Position numbers and translations under genes: made by a program
In this document: positions 17,572-25,976 of the stretch, one piece after another
Layout: each line of letters opens with the position of its first letter
Numbering within the stretch: the stretch's first letter is position 1
Source of the DNA: Promethearchaeia archaeon
Lineage (GTDB): Archaea; Asgardarchaeota; Lokiarchaeia; Sigyniarchaeales; SOKP01
Reading direction: 5' to 3'
NCBI GenBank assembly: GCA_029856045.1
Contig: JAHQWG010000024.1
Coordinates: forward strand, 1-34,284
Length of the DNA stretch: 34,284 nucleotides
The notes under the pieces: model-generated
Told to the model about the DNA's origin: nothing
What the model saw: the letters and a program-made list of their open reading frames with translations, nothing else
Databases searched by the model: none

Positions 17572-17803
17572 TGTAAATTTTAAATCTTAATTTTATAATT
17601 AATTTAAATTGATTATAATATAAATTATTTTATATTTATTATATTTATACGTTTTCCATTTTTAAGTTATGTCAATTTAAAAAAAAATATTGAAATTAAT
17701 TTGATTTAAATTTGGATTTCTCAAGAGCATAAAAAAGAAAAATTTTTTCAAACCTTTTAAATGTCAATTAATCAAGTGGATTTCAAAAAGAAATCAGGAA
17801 ATC

Positions 17804-18805
17804 TTATTCTTTTAAACCGTTTGCAACTTTTATTAAAAAATCACTTATAATCGTTGCTTGACCCATAAAACTATGAGAATTAAGATACTTTCTTTCTGGC
17901 TTCTCTAAAAACAGAACATTTTCATTTGGCAATTTTAAGGCTTCTTTTATTTTTAAGGCCTCTTCAAAATCAATTTGTATGTCTTTTTTACAATGTACAA
18001 GATATACTCTATCTTTATCGGGAATGGGGGTTTTTCTATCAAAAAAATATCTTGGAGACATTTCTCTATTAATTTCTTCTAGTGGTACTGTTAGATTTTT
18101 CGTAATTTTTCTTTTTATTATTTTAATAAAGATGCCAGTGACTGTGTATATTTTTCTTTTATATTTATTAAAAAGCTCTAATAAATCATAAGATGCTGCT
18201 AATCCTACAATTTTTTTAAGTCTTTTATCTTGATATCCTTGGGATAAAGCCGCAATTGCGCCCATTGAATGTCCCATCATAATTAATCGGTTCCCATCAA
18301 CCTCATCCAAATTCTCTAAAAAATTAATTGCATTTTTAACATCAGACATGATACCTACAAAATCATTCGAATTAAATTTCTTTTTTTTTGATTCACCGTG
18401 TCCTCTTGCGTCATAACATAAAACTGTAAACCCATTTAAGGCTAGTGGTATAATAAAATGAAAATATCTTTCTTTTTTTGATGCATACCCGTGATGAAAT
18501 AAAATTCCAATTTGTTTTTCTTTTGGATCACTTTTTTTATCTCTTATAACTAATCCTTTGAGATATTTACCTGGGATTTTGGATGGAATTTCAACTTTTT
18601 GAATATTTACTAAAGAAGTCGAGATCCATTTATGGTATGGCCAAAATAGATATTGGGAATATACAAATAGTAAAGATAGAGTATTGATAATTAGTACTGC
18701 TAAGGATATAAAACCAAAAATGATATTGATTAAAAATAAAAGGTAAGTAGCATAGATTGAGACCGTTAGAATAAGAGATAATAATATTATTCGAAATTCA
18801 ATCAT
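17804..18805 (-). CDS. Membrane-anchored alpha/beta hydrolase
   Basis: 333 residues. The first 55 residues are two membrane helices (LLSLILTVSIYATYLLFLI and FISLAVLIINTLSLLFVY). The hydrolase core has HHGYASKKE (oxyanion region, 104-112), YDARGHGES (131-139), the nucleophile elbow GHSMG with Ser180, candidate acids Asp275 or Asp279, and His311 in NSHSF. The fold resembles serine aminopeptidase/monoacylglycerol lipase-like S33 hydrolases, so it likely cleaves an ester or amide, possibly a lipid, at the membrane. The start is ATG at 18805. No operon partner is evident; the next minus-strand gene begins upstream at 19435. Confidence 0.85.
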   Translation of the reverse strand: MIEFRIILLSLILTVSIYATYLLFLINIIFGFISLAVLIINTLSLLFVYSQYLFWPYHKWISTSLVNIQKVEIPSKIPGKYLKGLVIRDKKSDPKEKQIGILFHHGYASKKERYFHFIIPLALNGFTVLCYDARGHGESKKKKFNSNDFVGIMSDVKNAINFLENLDEVDGNRLIMMGHSMGAIAALSQGYQDKRLKKIVGLAASYDLLELFNKYKRKIYTVTGIFIKIIKRKITKNLTVPLEEINREMSPRYFFDRKTPIPDKDRVYLVHCKKDIQIDFEEALKIKEALKLPNENVLFLEKPERKYLNSHSFMGQATIISDFLIKVANGLKE

Positions 18806-18940
18806 AATATGAAATTTATAATAAATATCTCTTAAAAGTATTGATTTATATTATAAAAATTAAAATTTATTTTAAATTCCGAGTGATTATTGGGAAATAA
18901 GGATAGTATACTTGACAAATGAAATTATGATAGTTTTCTA

Positions 18941-19435
18941 TTATGTTTCATGATTCCTTAGAATAGATTCTATTTCTTCAACTATTTGTTTATCTTTAAT
19001 AACATTTTTAAATAAACAAATAAGGGTTTTAAGTCCTATTGCATAAGTTTGGGGGCAATATGATGCCCAAGAATTATAAATTTGCTGGATATCTTTAGTG
19101 ATTAGCTTTTTCTTCAAAATATCAGACAGTATTTTTGTTTCACCATAAAAATCTTTAATCTTTTTGGAACATTCTCTAGGTAAAAGATTAAATTTTGGAG
19201 TTAAATCTGTAAATTCTTTATCAGAATAAAAATTGCTAAAAATTTCTAAATTATCTAATATTGGTTGTAATTGACGTTCATTATTGGCAGAAGGTAATGC
19301 GGCAATATTATTATTCAATCGCATCATTTCTCTCATATGCTTATCTATATCAATACTGATTGATTCAGCAACACTCCTTTTTCTTGCCCGTTTTTTTAAA
19401 GCTTCTGCTATAAAATCTGCAAAAAATTTTTTCAT
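18941..19435 (-). CDS. Hypothetical helical protein
   Basis: 164 residues, nearly all helical. The N-terminus is basic (EALKKRARKRSVAES), which could bind nucleic acid or membrane surface. The rest has four or five amphipathic helices, with one pair of Cys residues (ECSKKI, SYCPQT) too far apart for a clear zinc site. There is no signal peptide and no recognised motif. It is divergent from the THEP1-like gene starting at 19564. Confidence 0.55.
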   Translation of the reverse strand: MKKFFADFIAEALKKRARKRSVAESISIDIDKHMREMMRLNNNIAALPSANNERQLQPILDNLEIFSNFYSDKEFTDLTPKFNLLPRECSKKIKDFYGETKILSDILKKKLITKDIQQIYNSWASYCPQTYAIGLKTLICLFKNVIKDKQIVEEIESILRNHET

Positions 19436-19563
19436 AATATTATTTTAATTAGAAAAATTTTTAAAAGTTATTTTTTAAATTTCTTATTTGCTAATTACTA
19501 TAAAATTGATAATAGCATTTTTTAGAACGAATACAAATTTATTATAAGAGATTGTGGAAGAAT

Positions 19564-20112
19564 ATGAAAAAAATTTCAAAAATTTTAATAACTGGTCCCC
19601 CTAGATGTGGTAAAACAACATTGGTCTCCCGAATTTCCACTGAACTTAAGAAATTGAACAATGAAATTTTCGGGTTCATTACTGAAGAGGTTAAGAAAGG
19701 TCAAAAGCGAATAGGATTTAGAGCAATTGATATTAATTTAAAAAATGAATGTTGGCTATCTCGTAAAACAAATAAAAAAACTCAATATATGGTGGGCAGC
19801 TACAATGTATTTATTGATGAGTTTGAACAATTTCTTGAAAAATGCTTTGAGAACTTTTCAATTGACAATTCTAATAATCTAATAATAATAGATGAGATAG
19901 GAAAAATGGAATTATTTTCGCACAAATTCGTTTCTTTGATTTCTGAAATGTTCAAATCAAAAAGTTCTATATTAGCAACAATAGGTCAAAAATTAAGGCA
20001 TCCAGTTAAAGATATGTTGCTCCAAATGAAAAATATTAAAATATATAATTTAACTCGAAATAATTTTGATGAAATTAAATCCAACCTTATTCAAATGCTT
20101 TTAGAACAATAA
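19564..20112 (+). CDS. THEP1-family nucleoside-triphosphatase
   Basis: 182 residues from the ATG at 19564; an in-frame TTG at 19552 is less likely. The Walker A motif is GPPRCGKTT at 11-19, followed by FGFITEEVKKGQKRIGFRAID and by Walker B LIIIDEIGKMELFS, where DEIGKME is characteristic of THEP1-type NTPases (Aquifex aeolicus aq_1292, human cancer-related NTPase). These hydrolyse ATP and GTP slowly and are suspected to act as nucleotide or RNA kinases. Length is normal for the family. It runs towards the coiled-coil gene pair. Confidence 0.88.
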   Translation: MKKISKILITGPPRCGKTTLVSRISTELKKLNNEIFGFITEEVKKGQKRIGFRAIDINLKNECWLSRKTNKKTQYMVGSYNVFIDEFEQFLEKCFENFSIDNSNNLIIIDEIGKMELFSHKFVSLISEMFKSKSSILATIGQKLRHPVKDMLLQMKNIKIYNLTRNNFDEIKSNLIQMLLEQ

Positions 20113-20151
20113 AAAAATAGAGAAAAAAACAAGTTTTAAAAAAAAAGAATT

Positions 20152-20883
20152 TTAAGGCATAGAAATAGTGTTATTAGTTTCATCGAGATTGATAATACCT
20201 TTTACAGCTAGTTGTTTAATCGTCCGAACAGCCATGATTGGAGGTATATCAAGTTTTTTTTTCAAATCATCAAGCTTACAACTACCCTTTTGCATAATAG
20301 TTGTGATAATCTCAACTTCAGGAATCTCTTCATCTGAATATTCCATTAGAAATGACACAAAGAAATTATTGCTTTTTAGTTGGCTTAATTTATTATCTAA
20401 CTCTTCCAATTTTTCTTTTGAAAAAGTAGTTTTTAGTTCATTCTCCCTACGTTCATTGTCAAGTGTTATTTGATCTAACTCAGTTTTTTCAGATTCTTTT
20501 GTAGTAATTTTTTCATTTAAAGAATCTAGTTTTGAAATAAGATTTTCTAATTCAAACTGTGGTTTTTTCAACTCATCGGTTGCTGTTTCAAGATTTTTAT
20601 TTAAATCTGTGTTTTTTGTGGATAATTCTTCTCTTTTTGCTTTTTGTTCTAGGATTTTTTTATCTAATTCTTCAGATTTGATCTTTAATTCAGTTGTTTC
20701 AGAATTTTGTTGGTGTATTGTATCTTCTAATTTTTTAATTTCTTTTTGTTCAGATTGCATATTTTTCCAAGTCAAACTCAAATGCTGGATAATTTCTTCA
20801 TTATTTTTCTGTAAAGATTTCTTATATGTATCAAATGCACCTTCAAATTGTTCTATTAACGCCAAAATTTCTTTTGAGTTCAT
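20152..20883 (-). CDS. Coiled-coil protein with C-terminal winged helix (second of a coupled pair)
   Basis: 243 residues. About 40-175 is a long coiled coil rich in Glu, Lys, Leu and Asn with heptad spacing (KIKSEELDKKILEQKAKREEL). About 185-243 forms a winged helix: VEIITTIMQKGSCKLDDLKKKL, then PPIMAVRTIKQLAVKGII (recognition helix) and NLDETNNTISM (wing). Its ATG overlaps the stop codon of the preceding gene by one base (TAATG), which indicates translational coupling and fixes the start. The two proteins share architecture and likely pair as a heterodimer (inference). A role in DNA or chromosome organisation, or in membrane complexes with winged helices, is possible; no family is recognised. 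Confidence 0.68.
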   Translation of the reverse strand: MNSKEILALIEQFEGAFDTYKKSLQKNNEEIIQHLSLTWKNMQSEQKEIKKLEDTIHQQNSETTELKIKSEELDKKILEQKAKREELSTKNTDLNKNLETATDELKKPQFELENLISKLDSLNEKITTKESEKTELDQITLDNERRENELKTTFSKEKLEELDNKLSQLKSNNFFVSFLMEYSDEEIPEVEIITTIMQKGSCKLDDLKKKLDIPPIMAVRTIKQLAVKGIINLDETNNTISMP

Positions 20884-21644
20884 TAAAAACCAACCTCTTC
20901 TTTTAAGATAACTGTTCCAGCAGTCTCATCATATTTAATTGGTCCATTTAGCTCAACCATTTTTCTAAGAACTTTTATAATTTGTTCTTCTTTCATATCT
21001 ACAGCTGCGCTTATTTTTTTTATTTCTAGAGATGTACCTTTTTGTAGAGTTTTAATAACTTGCATTTGTGAAGAGTGGATATAATCTTTCTTTATTAATA
21101 ATTTCATAGCTTCCACTCTATTTCCAAAGGACTCAACAATTTTACTTTTTTTTTCAAAATCATTGCCAAGTTGAAGTTGAATTTCTATTAATTTAGCTTC
21201 AAAAACTTCCTTTAATTTTGTTAATTCCCGAATTTTAGTTTCCAAATCTTTTAAACGCTCACTTCGATTTTCAAATTCTTTTTTTGTTGTGTTTATTTTT
21301 TCTAAAGTCTCTGTCAGCTCATTTCGTATAGATTGAATTATATCCAATAATTTTTGACGTTCTATAGTTAATTCATTAATTTCCTCCTCTAAATTTGAAA
21401 TATTTCGATTATTTTGAGAAATTTTGTTTTTTAATGAATTGATATTATCTGTATTGGATTCTATTGTTTTTAAATTAGAATTTTTTTCTTCTTCAAATTT
21501 TTCAATTAATTCTAAGATCTTTTTAGTGTGTTCTATTAATTTAGGCATTGAATCTTTATTCAATCCGTTAATTCCTTCAATTATTGATGAAATTTTCTTT
21601 AAAGAAGTTTTTACTTCAGTTATATAACTCATAATATAACTCAT
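20883..21644 (-). CDS. Coiled-coil protein with C-terminal winged helix (first of a coupled pair)
   Basis: 253 residues if the ATG at 21644 is used; a TTG at 21659 and an ATG at 21632 are also in frame, and no strong Shine-Dalgarno settles the choice. Residues about 40-165 are a long coiled coil (LEEEINELTIERQKLLDIIQ, DLETKIRELTKLKEVFEAKL). Residues about 195-253 form a winged helix: SSQMQVIKTLQKGTSLEIKKI, then MKEEQIIKVLRKMVEL and a wing PIKYDETAGTVIL. It is a diverged architectural match to the following gene and overlaps it by one base. No Walker motifs, so it is not an SMC ATPase. Confidence 0.68.
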   Translation of the reverse strand: MSYIMSYITEVKTSLKKISSIIEGINGLNKDSMPKLIEHTKKILELIEKFEEEKNSNLKTIESNTDNINSLKNKISQNNRNISNLEEEINELTIERQKLLDIIQSIRNELTETLEKINTTKKEFENRSERLKDLETKIRELTKLKEVFEAKLIEIQLQLGNDFEKKSKIVESFGNRVEAMKLLIKKDYIHSSQMQVIKTLQKGTSLEIKKISAAVDMKEEQIIKVLRKMVELNGPIKYDETAGTVILKEEVGF

Positions 21645-21716
21645 ATAATCTACTTGCAATATTTAATTCTTTCTAAAAGATTTAAAACTATATAAAATCG
21701 CAATTTGATAAAAATT

Positions 21717-21726
21717 AAAAAAAAAA
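21717..21726 (-). terminator. T10 tract after the pyrophosphatase gene
   Basis: Ten A residues on the plus strand, so T10 in the minus transcript, 38 bases past the pyrophosphatase stop and before the coiled-coil pair. This suggests the two are separate transcripts. Confidence 0.5.
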
Positions 21727-21764
21727 TAGAAATAAGGTTTATTTTATGTTTTCTTATTGAACTC

Positions 21765-23891
21765 CTAGAATATTATTAATCCTGCTCCAGCATTGAACAT
21801 CATGAGTAAGCCCAGAAAAATTGATGCTGTTAGAGACATTACTACCAATAAAGTATTAATTGAAGGGCCCGCTGTGTCTTTAAATGGGTCACCAACAGTA
21901 TCTCCGGTAATTGACGCCTTATGAACATCTGTTCCTTTACCACCCAAATTCCCATCTTCAATCCACTTTTTAGCATTATCCCAAGCACCTCCAGCATTAG
22001 ACATCATAATTGCAAAGACAAATCCACTTAGAATAGCCCCCGCTAAGAAAGCCCCAAGTGCCGCAACACCAAACAAAATTCCGACAGTTAATGGTATTGC
22101 AATTGAAATAATACTTGGAAAAACAAGTTCTTTCAATGAACCTTTTGTTGCAATATCAATGCATTTATTAAAATCTGCGGCTTCTTCTCCTTTTAAAATC
22201 TTTGGATTAGATTCAAATTGCCTTCTAATTTCATCAACCATTTTAGCAGCATTTCTCTGAACAGCAAGAATCAATAGAGCAGAGAATAATGCTGGAACAA
22301 CAACTCCAATAAAAGCGCCTATTAATACATTTATTTTAAGTAAGTCCATTGCTTGGATAGTTCCTGCTTGTATATTATTTGCTTCTGTTGTAAATGAAAA
22401 CATTAATGCAAGTACTGTTAAATTTGCGGCTCCAATTGCAAACCCTTTAGTAATTGCTTTGGCTGTATTTCCAGCAGAATCCAAACGATCTGCTGTACGT
22501 ATTACCTCATCACCTAAATCTCCTTGTTCTGCTATAGCACGTGCATTATCTACAATAGGGCCATAAGCATCGTTAGATACAATTGTTCCTACAATAGCAA
22601 GCATTCCGACTGCAGCCATTGCTACTCCAAAAACTCCACCTAATAAAAAAGCAACAGCCATTGCAACAATTACTCCTAAAGCAGCAGGTACTACACTCAT
22701 GAGCCCGTAGGAGAACCCACTAAGAATGACAACAGCATGACCTTCTTTAGCAGCTTCTGCAATTGATCTTGTTGGTTTTTTATCATCTCTTGTGAAATAA
22801 TCACTCGTAAAACCAATTATTATTCCAGAAAAGAGTCCAATTACAGCTGCACCCCAATTTCTCCACAACATAATTATTTCACTACTTGTTAATCCTATTG
22901 TCATAATTAAAGTAAATAATGCAGCCAATCCAGCAAAAATCAATGTTGATAAATAGGTACCACTGTTTAAAGCTTTACCAGGTTCATCGGATCCTTTTAA
23001 TTTTATTATATATATTCCTATTAGAGATGCAATTAAACCTACACCGCATAAAACCACCGGAAATACAACATAGATAAATCGAGATTCTGTTGTTAAAGTA
23101 ACATCAACAATCATAGCTAAAGATGCAGCTAACATCATTGCAGCAATAATTGAAGCAACATAGGAGTCAAAAAGGTCACTACCCATTCCTGCAATATCTC
23201 CAACATTGTCTCCCACATTATCAGCGATTGTAGCTGGATTTCGGGGATCATCTTCCGGAAGATCATATTCAGCTTTGCCTACTAAATCAGCGCCTACATC
23301 AGCCGTTTTTGTATAGATTCCTCCTCCACATTTCATAAATAATGCAACGCTACTTGCACCAAAACTAAATCCTAAGACAATGCTAGGATCAGGAATAATC
23401 ATATACCAAATAGACAAACCGATTAAAGCAACACCCACCACTGCAAGCCCCATAACTGCTCCACCAAAGAAGGCAATATTAAATCCTTCTTTAGTTCCCT
23501 TGGTACATCCTTGAGCTGCTCGAGTATTTGCTTTCACACCTACATACATTCCTAACCAGCCTGCGAACATTGAACCAACAGCTCCAGTTGTATAAGCAAT
23601 CACTTGTTCCCAATTTAACGCACCAGAAACAGCTCTTGTATATGTATCACTAGTTTCGAATGGAGAAGGCAAAAATAATAAGGCAATTGCAAGACAAGCC
23701 ACAAAAATACCTAATATTTTGTATTGAACTTTTAGATAAGTTGTTGCTCCGGACTCGATGTATCCTGCAACTTCTATCATTTTTTCATTGCCAGGATCCT
23801 CTTTTAATACCAAATATCTAAAATATAGTGCCATTGCTATAGAAATAATCCCTGCAATTAAAGCAACAAATATAGTTAATGGTACTGCCAT
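21765..23891 (-). CDS. hppA: Membrane-bound proton-translocating pyrophosphatase, K+-independent type
   Basis: 708 residues, about 16 membrane helices, normal length. The pyrophosphate site is intact: DVGADLVGKAE at 198-208, DNVGDNVGD at 224-232, SNDAYGPIVDNA at 439-450 and, near the C-terminus, a second Asp-rich loop with GDTVGDPFKDTAGPS. In GNTAKAIT the Lys478 and Thr481 match the Lys/Thr pair of K+-independent enzymes such as that of Rhodospirillum rubrum, where K+-dependent ones have Ala and a small residue. The gate region reads SDLFDSY, with Asp242 where many family members have Glu. The enzyme should pump H+ out of the cytosol using PPi from biosynthesis. ATG at 23891. It is flanked by a T10 tract and by a 752-base noncoding gap upstream. 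Confidence 0.96.
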   Translation of the reverse strand: MAVPLTIFVALIAGIISIAMALYFRYLVLKEDPGNEKMIEVAGYIESGATTYLKVQYKILGIFVACLAIALLFLPSPFETSDTYTRAVSGALNWEQVIAYTTGAVGSMFAGWLGMYVGVKANTRAAQGCTKGTKEGFNIAFFGGAVMGLAVVGVALIGLSIWYMIIPDPSIVLGFSFGASSVALFMKCGGGIYTKTADVGADLVGKAEYDLPEDDPRNPATIADNVGDNVGDIAGMGSDLFDSYVASIIAAMMLAASLAMIVDVTLTTESRFIYVVFPVVLCGVGLIASLIGIYIIKLKGSDEPGKALNSGTYLSTLIFAGLAALFTLIMTIGLTSSEIIMLWRNWGAAVIGLFSGIIIGFTSDYFTRDDKKPTRSIAEAAKEGHAVVILSGFSYGLMSVVPAALGVIVAMAVAFLLGGVFGVAMAAVGMLAIVGTIVSNDAYGPIVDNARAIAEQGDLGDEVIRTADRLDSAGNTAKAITKGFAIGAANLTVLALMFSFTTEANNIQAGTIQAMDLLKINVLIGAFIGVVVPALFSALLILAVQRNAAKMVDEIRRQFESNPKILKGEEAADFNKCIDIATKGSLKELVFPSIISIAIPLTVGILFGVAALGAFLAGAILSGFVFAIMMSNAGGAWDNAKKWIEDGNLGGKGTDVHKASITGDTVGDPFKDTAGPSINTLLVVMSLTASIFLGLLMMFNAGAGLIIF

Positions 23892-24155
23892 ATTTTTTCA
23901 CGTTTCGATAATTTCTTAATTTTTTAATTAAATTTTATTTAAATTAATTCAGTTTAATAACAAATTAACTTTAAATCTTATTATTTAAAACAATTTAATT
24001 CGATTTCAGAACTCGTTATTTAAAATATTGTATTATCGTCAGATTATTATTTCCTATAAATCGAAATGGATATTCTACTATTCGTAAATTAGAAGAGAGT
24101 ATTATAGTAATATTATGTTTTTTCTAAAATCGAAAAATGTATTATGTTATTCCAG

Positions 24156-24234
24156 AAATCGAAAGATCCTATAGTGGAATATCTAAATGTTACCCTTTTC
24201 TATTTTCTGAAAATTATATTACATCTTTCGATTT
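24156..24234. repeat. 12-bp perfect inverted repeat with 55-base spacer
   Basis: AAATCGAAAGAT at 24156-24167 is the exact reverse complement of ATCTTTCGATTT at 24223-24234. The right arm lies inside the repeat copy at 24176-24243. It could form a long hairpin in RNA or be a paired protein-binding site. Confidence 0.55.
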
Positions 24235-24243
24235 TTAGAAATA
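24176..24243 (+). repeat. Intergenic repeat, copy 1
   Basis: 68 bases sharing about 88 percent identity by eye, without gaps, with 25909-25976. The best conserved core is TACCCTTTTCTATTTT. Both copies are in gene-free DNA. Confidence 0.7.
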
Positions 24244-24577
24244 TATATTCCCATTATAAAATGTTAAAATAAGAAAAGACTCAAGGAAATAATTAAGAAA
24301 CTTAGAATTATTCCAAAAATTTAAGATAATATAAAATATATTTTAAATAATACAAAATTGGAGTTTATTTGTTCCATAATAATTCAAGCAAGAGATTTTT
24401 TTTTTATCAGGACCATTAAAAGAAGCAATTTCTTCAAAAATAATTTTATTAAAAATCATGATCATATTTTCATTAAGGAAACGTATGATTATGCTTGTAT
24501 TATTGTTAATACAAATGGAAAGAACTTTAAGAGAGCAGTTTTTTTAAATTTTTACAAAATCCCAATTTTTTATTGAA

Positions 24578-24587
24578 AAAAAAAAGA
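24578..24587 (-). terminator. T10 tract after the MscL-like gene
   Basis: Ten A residues on the plus strand, T10 in the minus transcript, about 56 bases past the MscL stop. Confidence 0.4.
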
Positions 24588-24643
24588 AATAATTTTTAAA
24601 TTTCATCTTAATTTTTAGTAGAGAAGTATAAAAACTATTTATT

Positions 24644-25009
24644 TCAATCAATGCCCATTCTTTTTGTAATCTTCACTATTAAGAAAATTACAAGAGCTAC
24701 GATAAGAAATGTTATCAAAGTCCCAATGAAATGCCCAATTCTAAAAGGTCCAACAACAAGAGATTCCCATTCGACGCCAGGCAAGAAAACAGAGACTATC
24801 GGCATAATTAAATCGTCAACAAGTGCTTGAATTACTAAACCAATATATATCCCCATAATAAAGGCAACTGCAAGTCCAAGAACCTTATATTTTGTAAGAA
24901 AAGCCTTGAATTCTTCCAACAAATTTTTCGGTGGGGGTGGAGGGGGTGGGGGGGTGAGTAACTCTCTAATTTGTTTCAATTCATCTAACATTTTATCTTC
25001 TTTAGACAT
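24644..25009 (-). CDS. mscL: MscL-family large-conductance mechanosensitive channel with N-terminal octaproline
   Basis: 121 residues. The core from about 30 matches MscL: an N-terminal amphipathic helix EEFKAFLTKYKVLGLAVAF, TM1 continuing to LVIQALVDDLIMPIV, a short periplasmic loop GVEWESLVVGPFRIG, TM2 GTLITFLIVALVIFLIVKI, and a short tail. MscL opens under membrane tension to release solutes. The unusual part is residues 1-28: a charged helix (MLDELKQIRELL) followed by eight consecutive prolines before the channel. MscL normally begins directly with the amphipathic helix, and its cytoplasmic bundle is C-terminal. Translating eight prolines should need aIF5A. ATG at 25009 with GTGAG five bases upstream. 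Confidence 0.88.
   Translation of the reverse strand: MSKEDKMLDELKQIRELLTPPPPPPPPKNLLEEFKAFLTKYKVLGLAVAFIMGIYIGLVIQALVDDLIMPIVSVFLPGVEWESLVVGPFRIGHFIGTLITFLIVALVIFLIVKITKRMGID
24930..24956 (+). other. G-rich tract with G-quadruplex potential
   Basis: The octaproline codons give runs of five, five and seven G on the plus strand within 27 bases, in otherwise AT-rich DNA. The seven-G run could supply two of the four G-tracts. It is the template strand of the channel gene, so any quadruplex would be in DNA, not in the mRNA. Confidence 0.45.
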
Positions 25010-25249
25010 TTAACTCACGTTTTAATAATTATTCTACTTATTTATTTTAAAATTTGTAATTTAATTGTAAAATTCATGTTTTTTTCCCAATATTTATATC
25101 TTATTGTAAAAATTTTAAAGCAATTTAAAAAATGTAATAAACGTAATTTTATGGAAGAAATCAATTTTGTTAATTTAAGAATAATTAAAACGCATCAAAA
25201 ATAAATTCTCAAAAAAGTAAACTGAATAAATTTTTATTTTTTGGTAATG

Positions 25250-25684
25250 TTAATTTCTTCTATTTTTTATTTTTATATTCATCAATATACCTGTTCCGCT
25301 AATAAAAAAAGTGCAGCTTAAATAAACTCCTAAAAATAACATTATTTGAGACATATACCAATGAGTAAAAGATAAATTTTGAAATGCAAAAGAAAATAAA
25401 AAATAATCGATAAAATTTGCAATAACTTCACAAAACCCAATTTCAATTAAAATAATGCCTTTCTGTCTTTGGGTCAAAATATCATAGATCATCAAATTAA
25501 CTCCTAGAATATATAAACTTATAATAATAAGTGTGAAAAGACAAAGCGGGGCAATAAAGGATTCAGGTCCAAAAATATTTGGTGGTTGGATTTGAGTAAA
25601 CATGAATAGATATAATAAAAACCAGCCAAAAGTTAGCAACAATCCAATTATTATTATATATATTCCCTTTTTCTTATTTTCCAT
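25250..25684 (-). CDS. Hypothetical four-TM membrane protein
   Basis: 144 residues with four hydrophobic segments: GIYIIIIGLLLTFGWFLLYL, the SFIAPLCLFTLIIISLYILG region, a FCEVIANFIDYFLFSFAF region and a final MLFLGVYLSCTFFISGTGIL. It ends with a basic tail (KIKNRRN). No family or charged pore residues are recognised. TGGAAAAAACAG precedes the ATG at 25684. It lies 240 bases upstream of the MscL-like gene on the same strand, with repeat-containing gaps on both sides of the pair. Confidence 0.65.
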   Translation of the reverse strand: MENKKKGIYIIIIGLLLTFGWFLLYLFMFTQIQPPNIFGPESFIAPLCLFTLIIISLYILGVNLMIYDILTQRQKGIILIEIGFCEVIANFIDYFLFSFAFQNLSFTHWYMSQIMLFLGVYLSCTFFISGTGILMNIKIKNRRN

Positions 25685-25908
25685 CTGTTTTTTCCATTTC
25701 CTTGTGTTTTTTGTTGTATTTAAAGTCTCCCTATTAAATTAAAGACATTTACATGGGAAAAAAGTATCATAGTATGTAAATTTTTATAGATAGACATGAT
25801 ATTTTCGAATAACATTATATTTTAATATGACTCTTTTCAAGTTTTCGAACTTTATGTTATGTCCTACTATTTATCGAAATAGATAATATTGTGACAGTAT
25901 TTCCTAAT

Positions 25909-25976
25909 GAAATATCCAAATATTACCCTTTTCTATTTTCCGAAAATTATATTATATCATTCGATTTATAGAAATA
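25909..25976 (+). repeat. Intergenic repeat, copy 2
   Basis: Same orientation and length as 24176-24243, with about eight substitutions and no gaps. The core TACCCTTTTCTATTTT is identical. Immediately upstream, TTATCGAAATAGATAA recalls the TCGAAA elements next to copy 1. Confidence 0.7.

Larger units (their letters stand above)
23892..24643. other. 752-base noncoding gap with repeat and dyad
   Basis: No credible gene is seen. Several TCGAAA/TTTCGA elements lie at 24058-24235, with a 12-bp perfect dyad and one copy of a repeat described separately. The 72-codon plus-strand frame at 24358 starts with TTG, lacks a good ribosome site and has low-complexity, Phe/Ile-rich content; I treat it as chance. 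The pyrophosphatase promoter must lie near 23900-23960, where AT-rich TATA-like sequence is abundant but not distinctive. Confidence 0.5.

Noticed and set aside
20152-21644. ESCRT-III/CdvB or SMC proteins
   Set aside because: Coiled coil plus winged helix superficially fits, but there is no ESCRT-III helical core or MIM motif, and no Walker A, hinge or signature motif.
24358-24576. 72-codon plus-strand frame starting with TTG in the noncoding gap
   Set aside because: Weak start, no ribosome site, low-complexity Phe/Ile/Asn content, and no recognisable domain; more likely chance or a decayed remnant.
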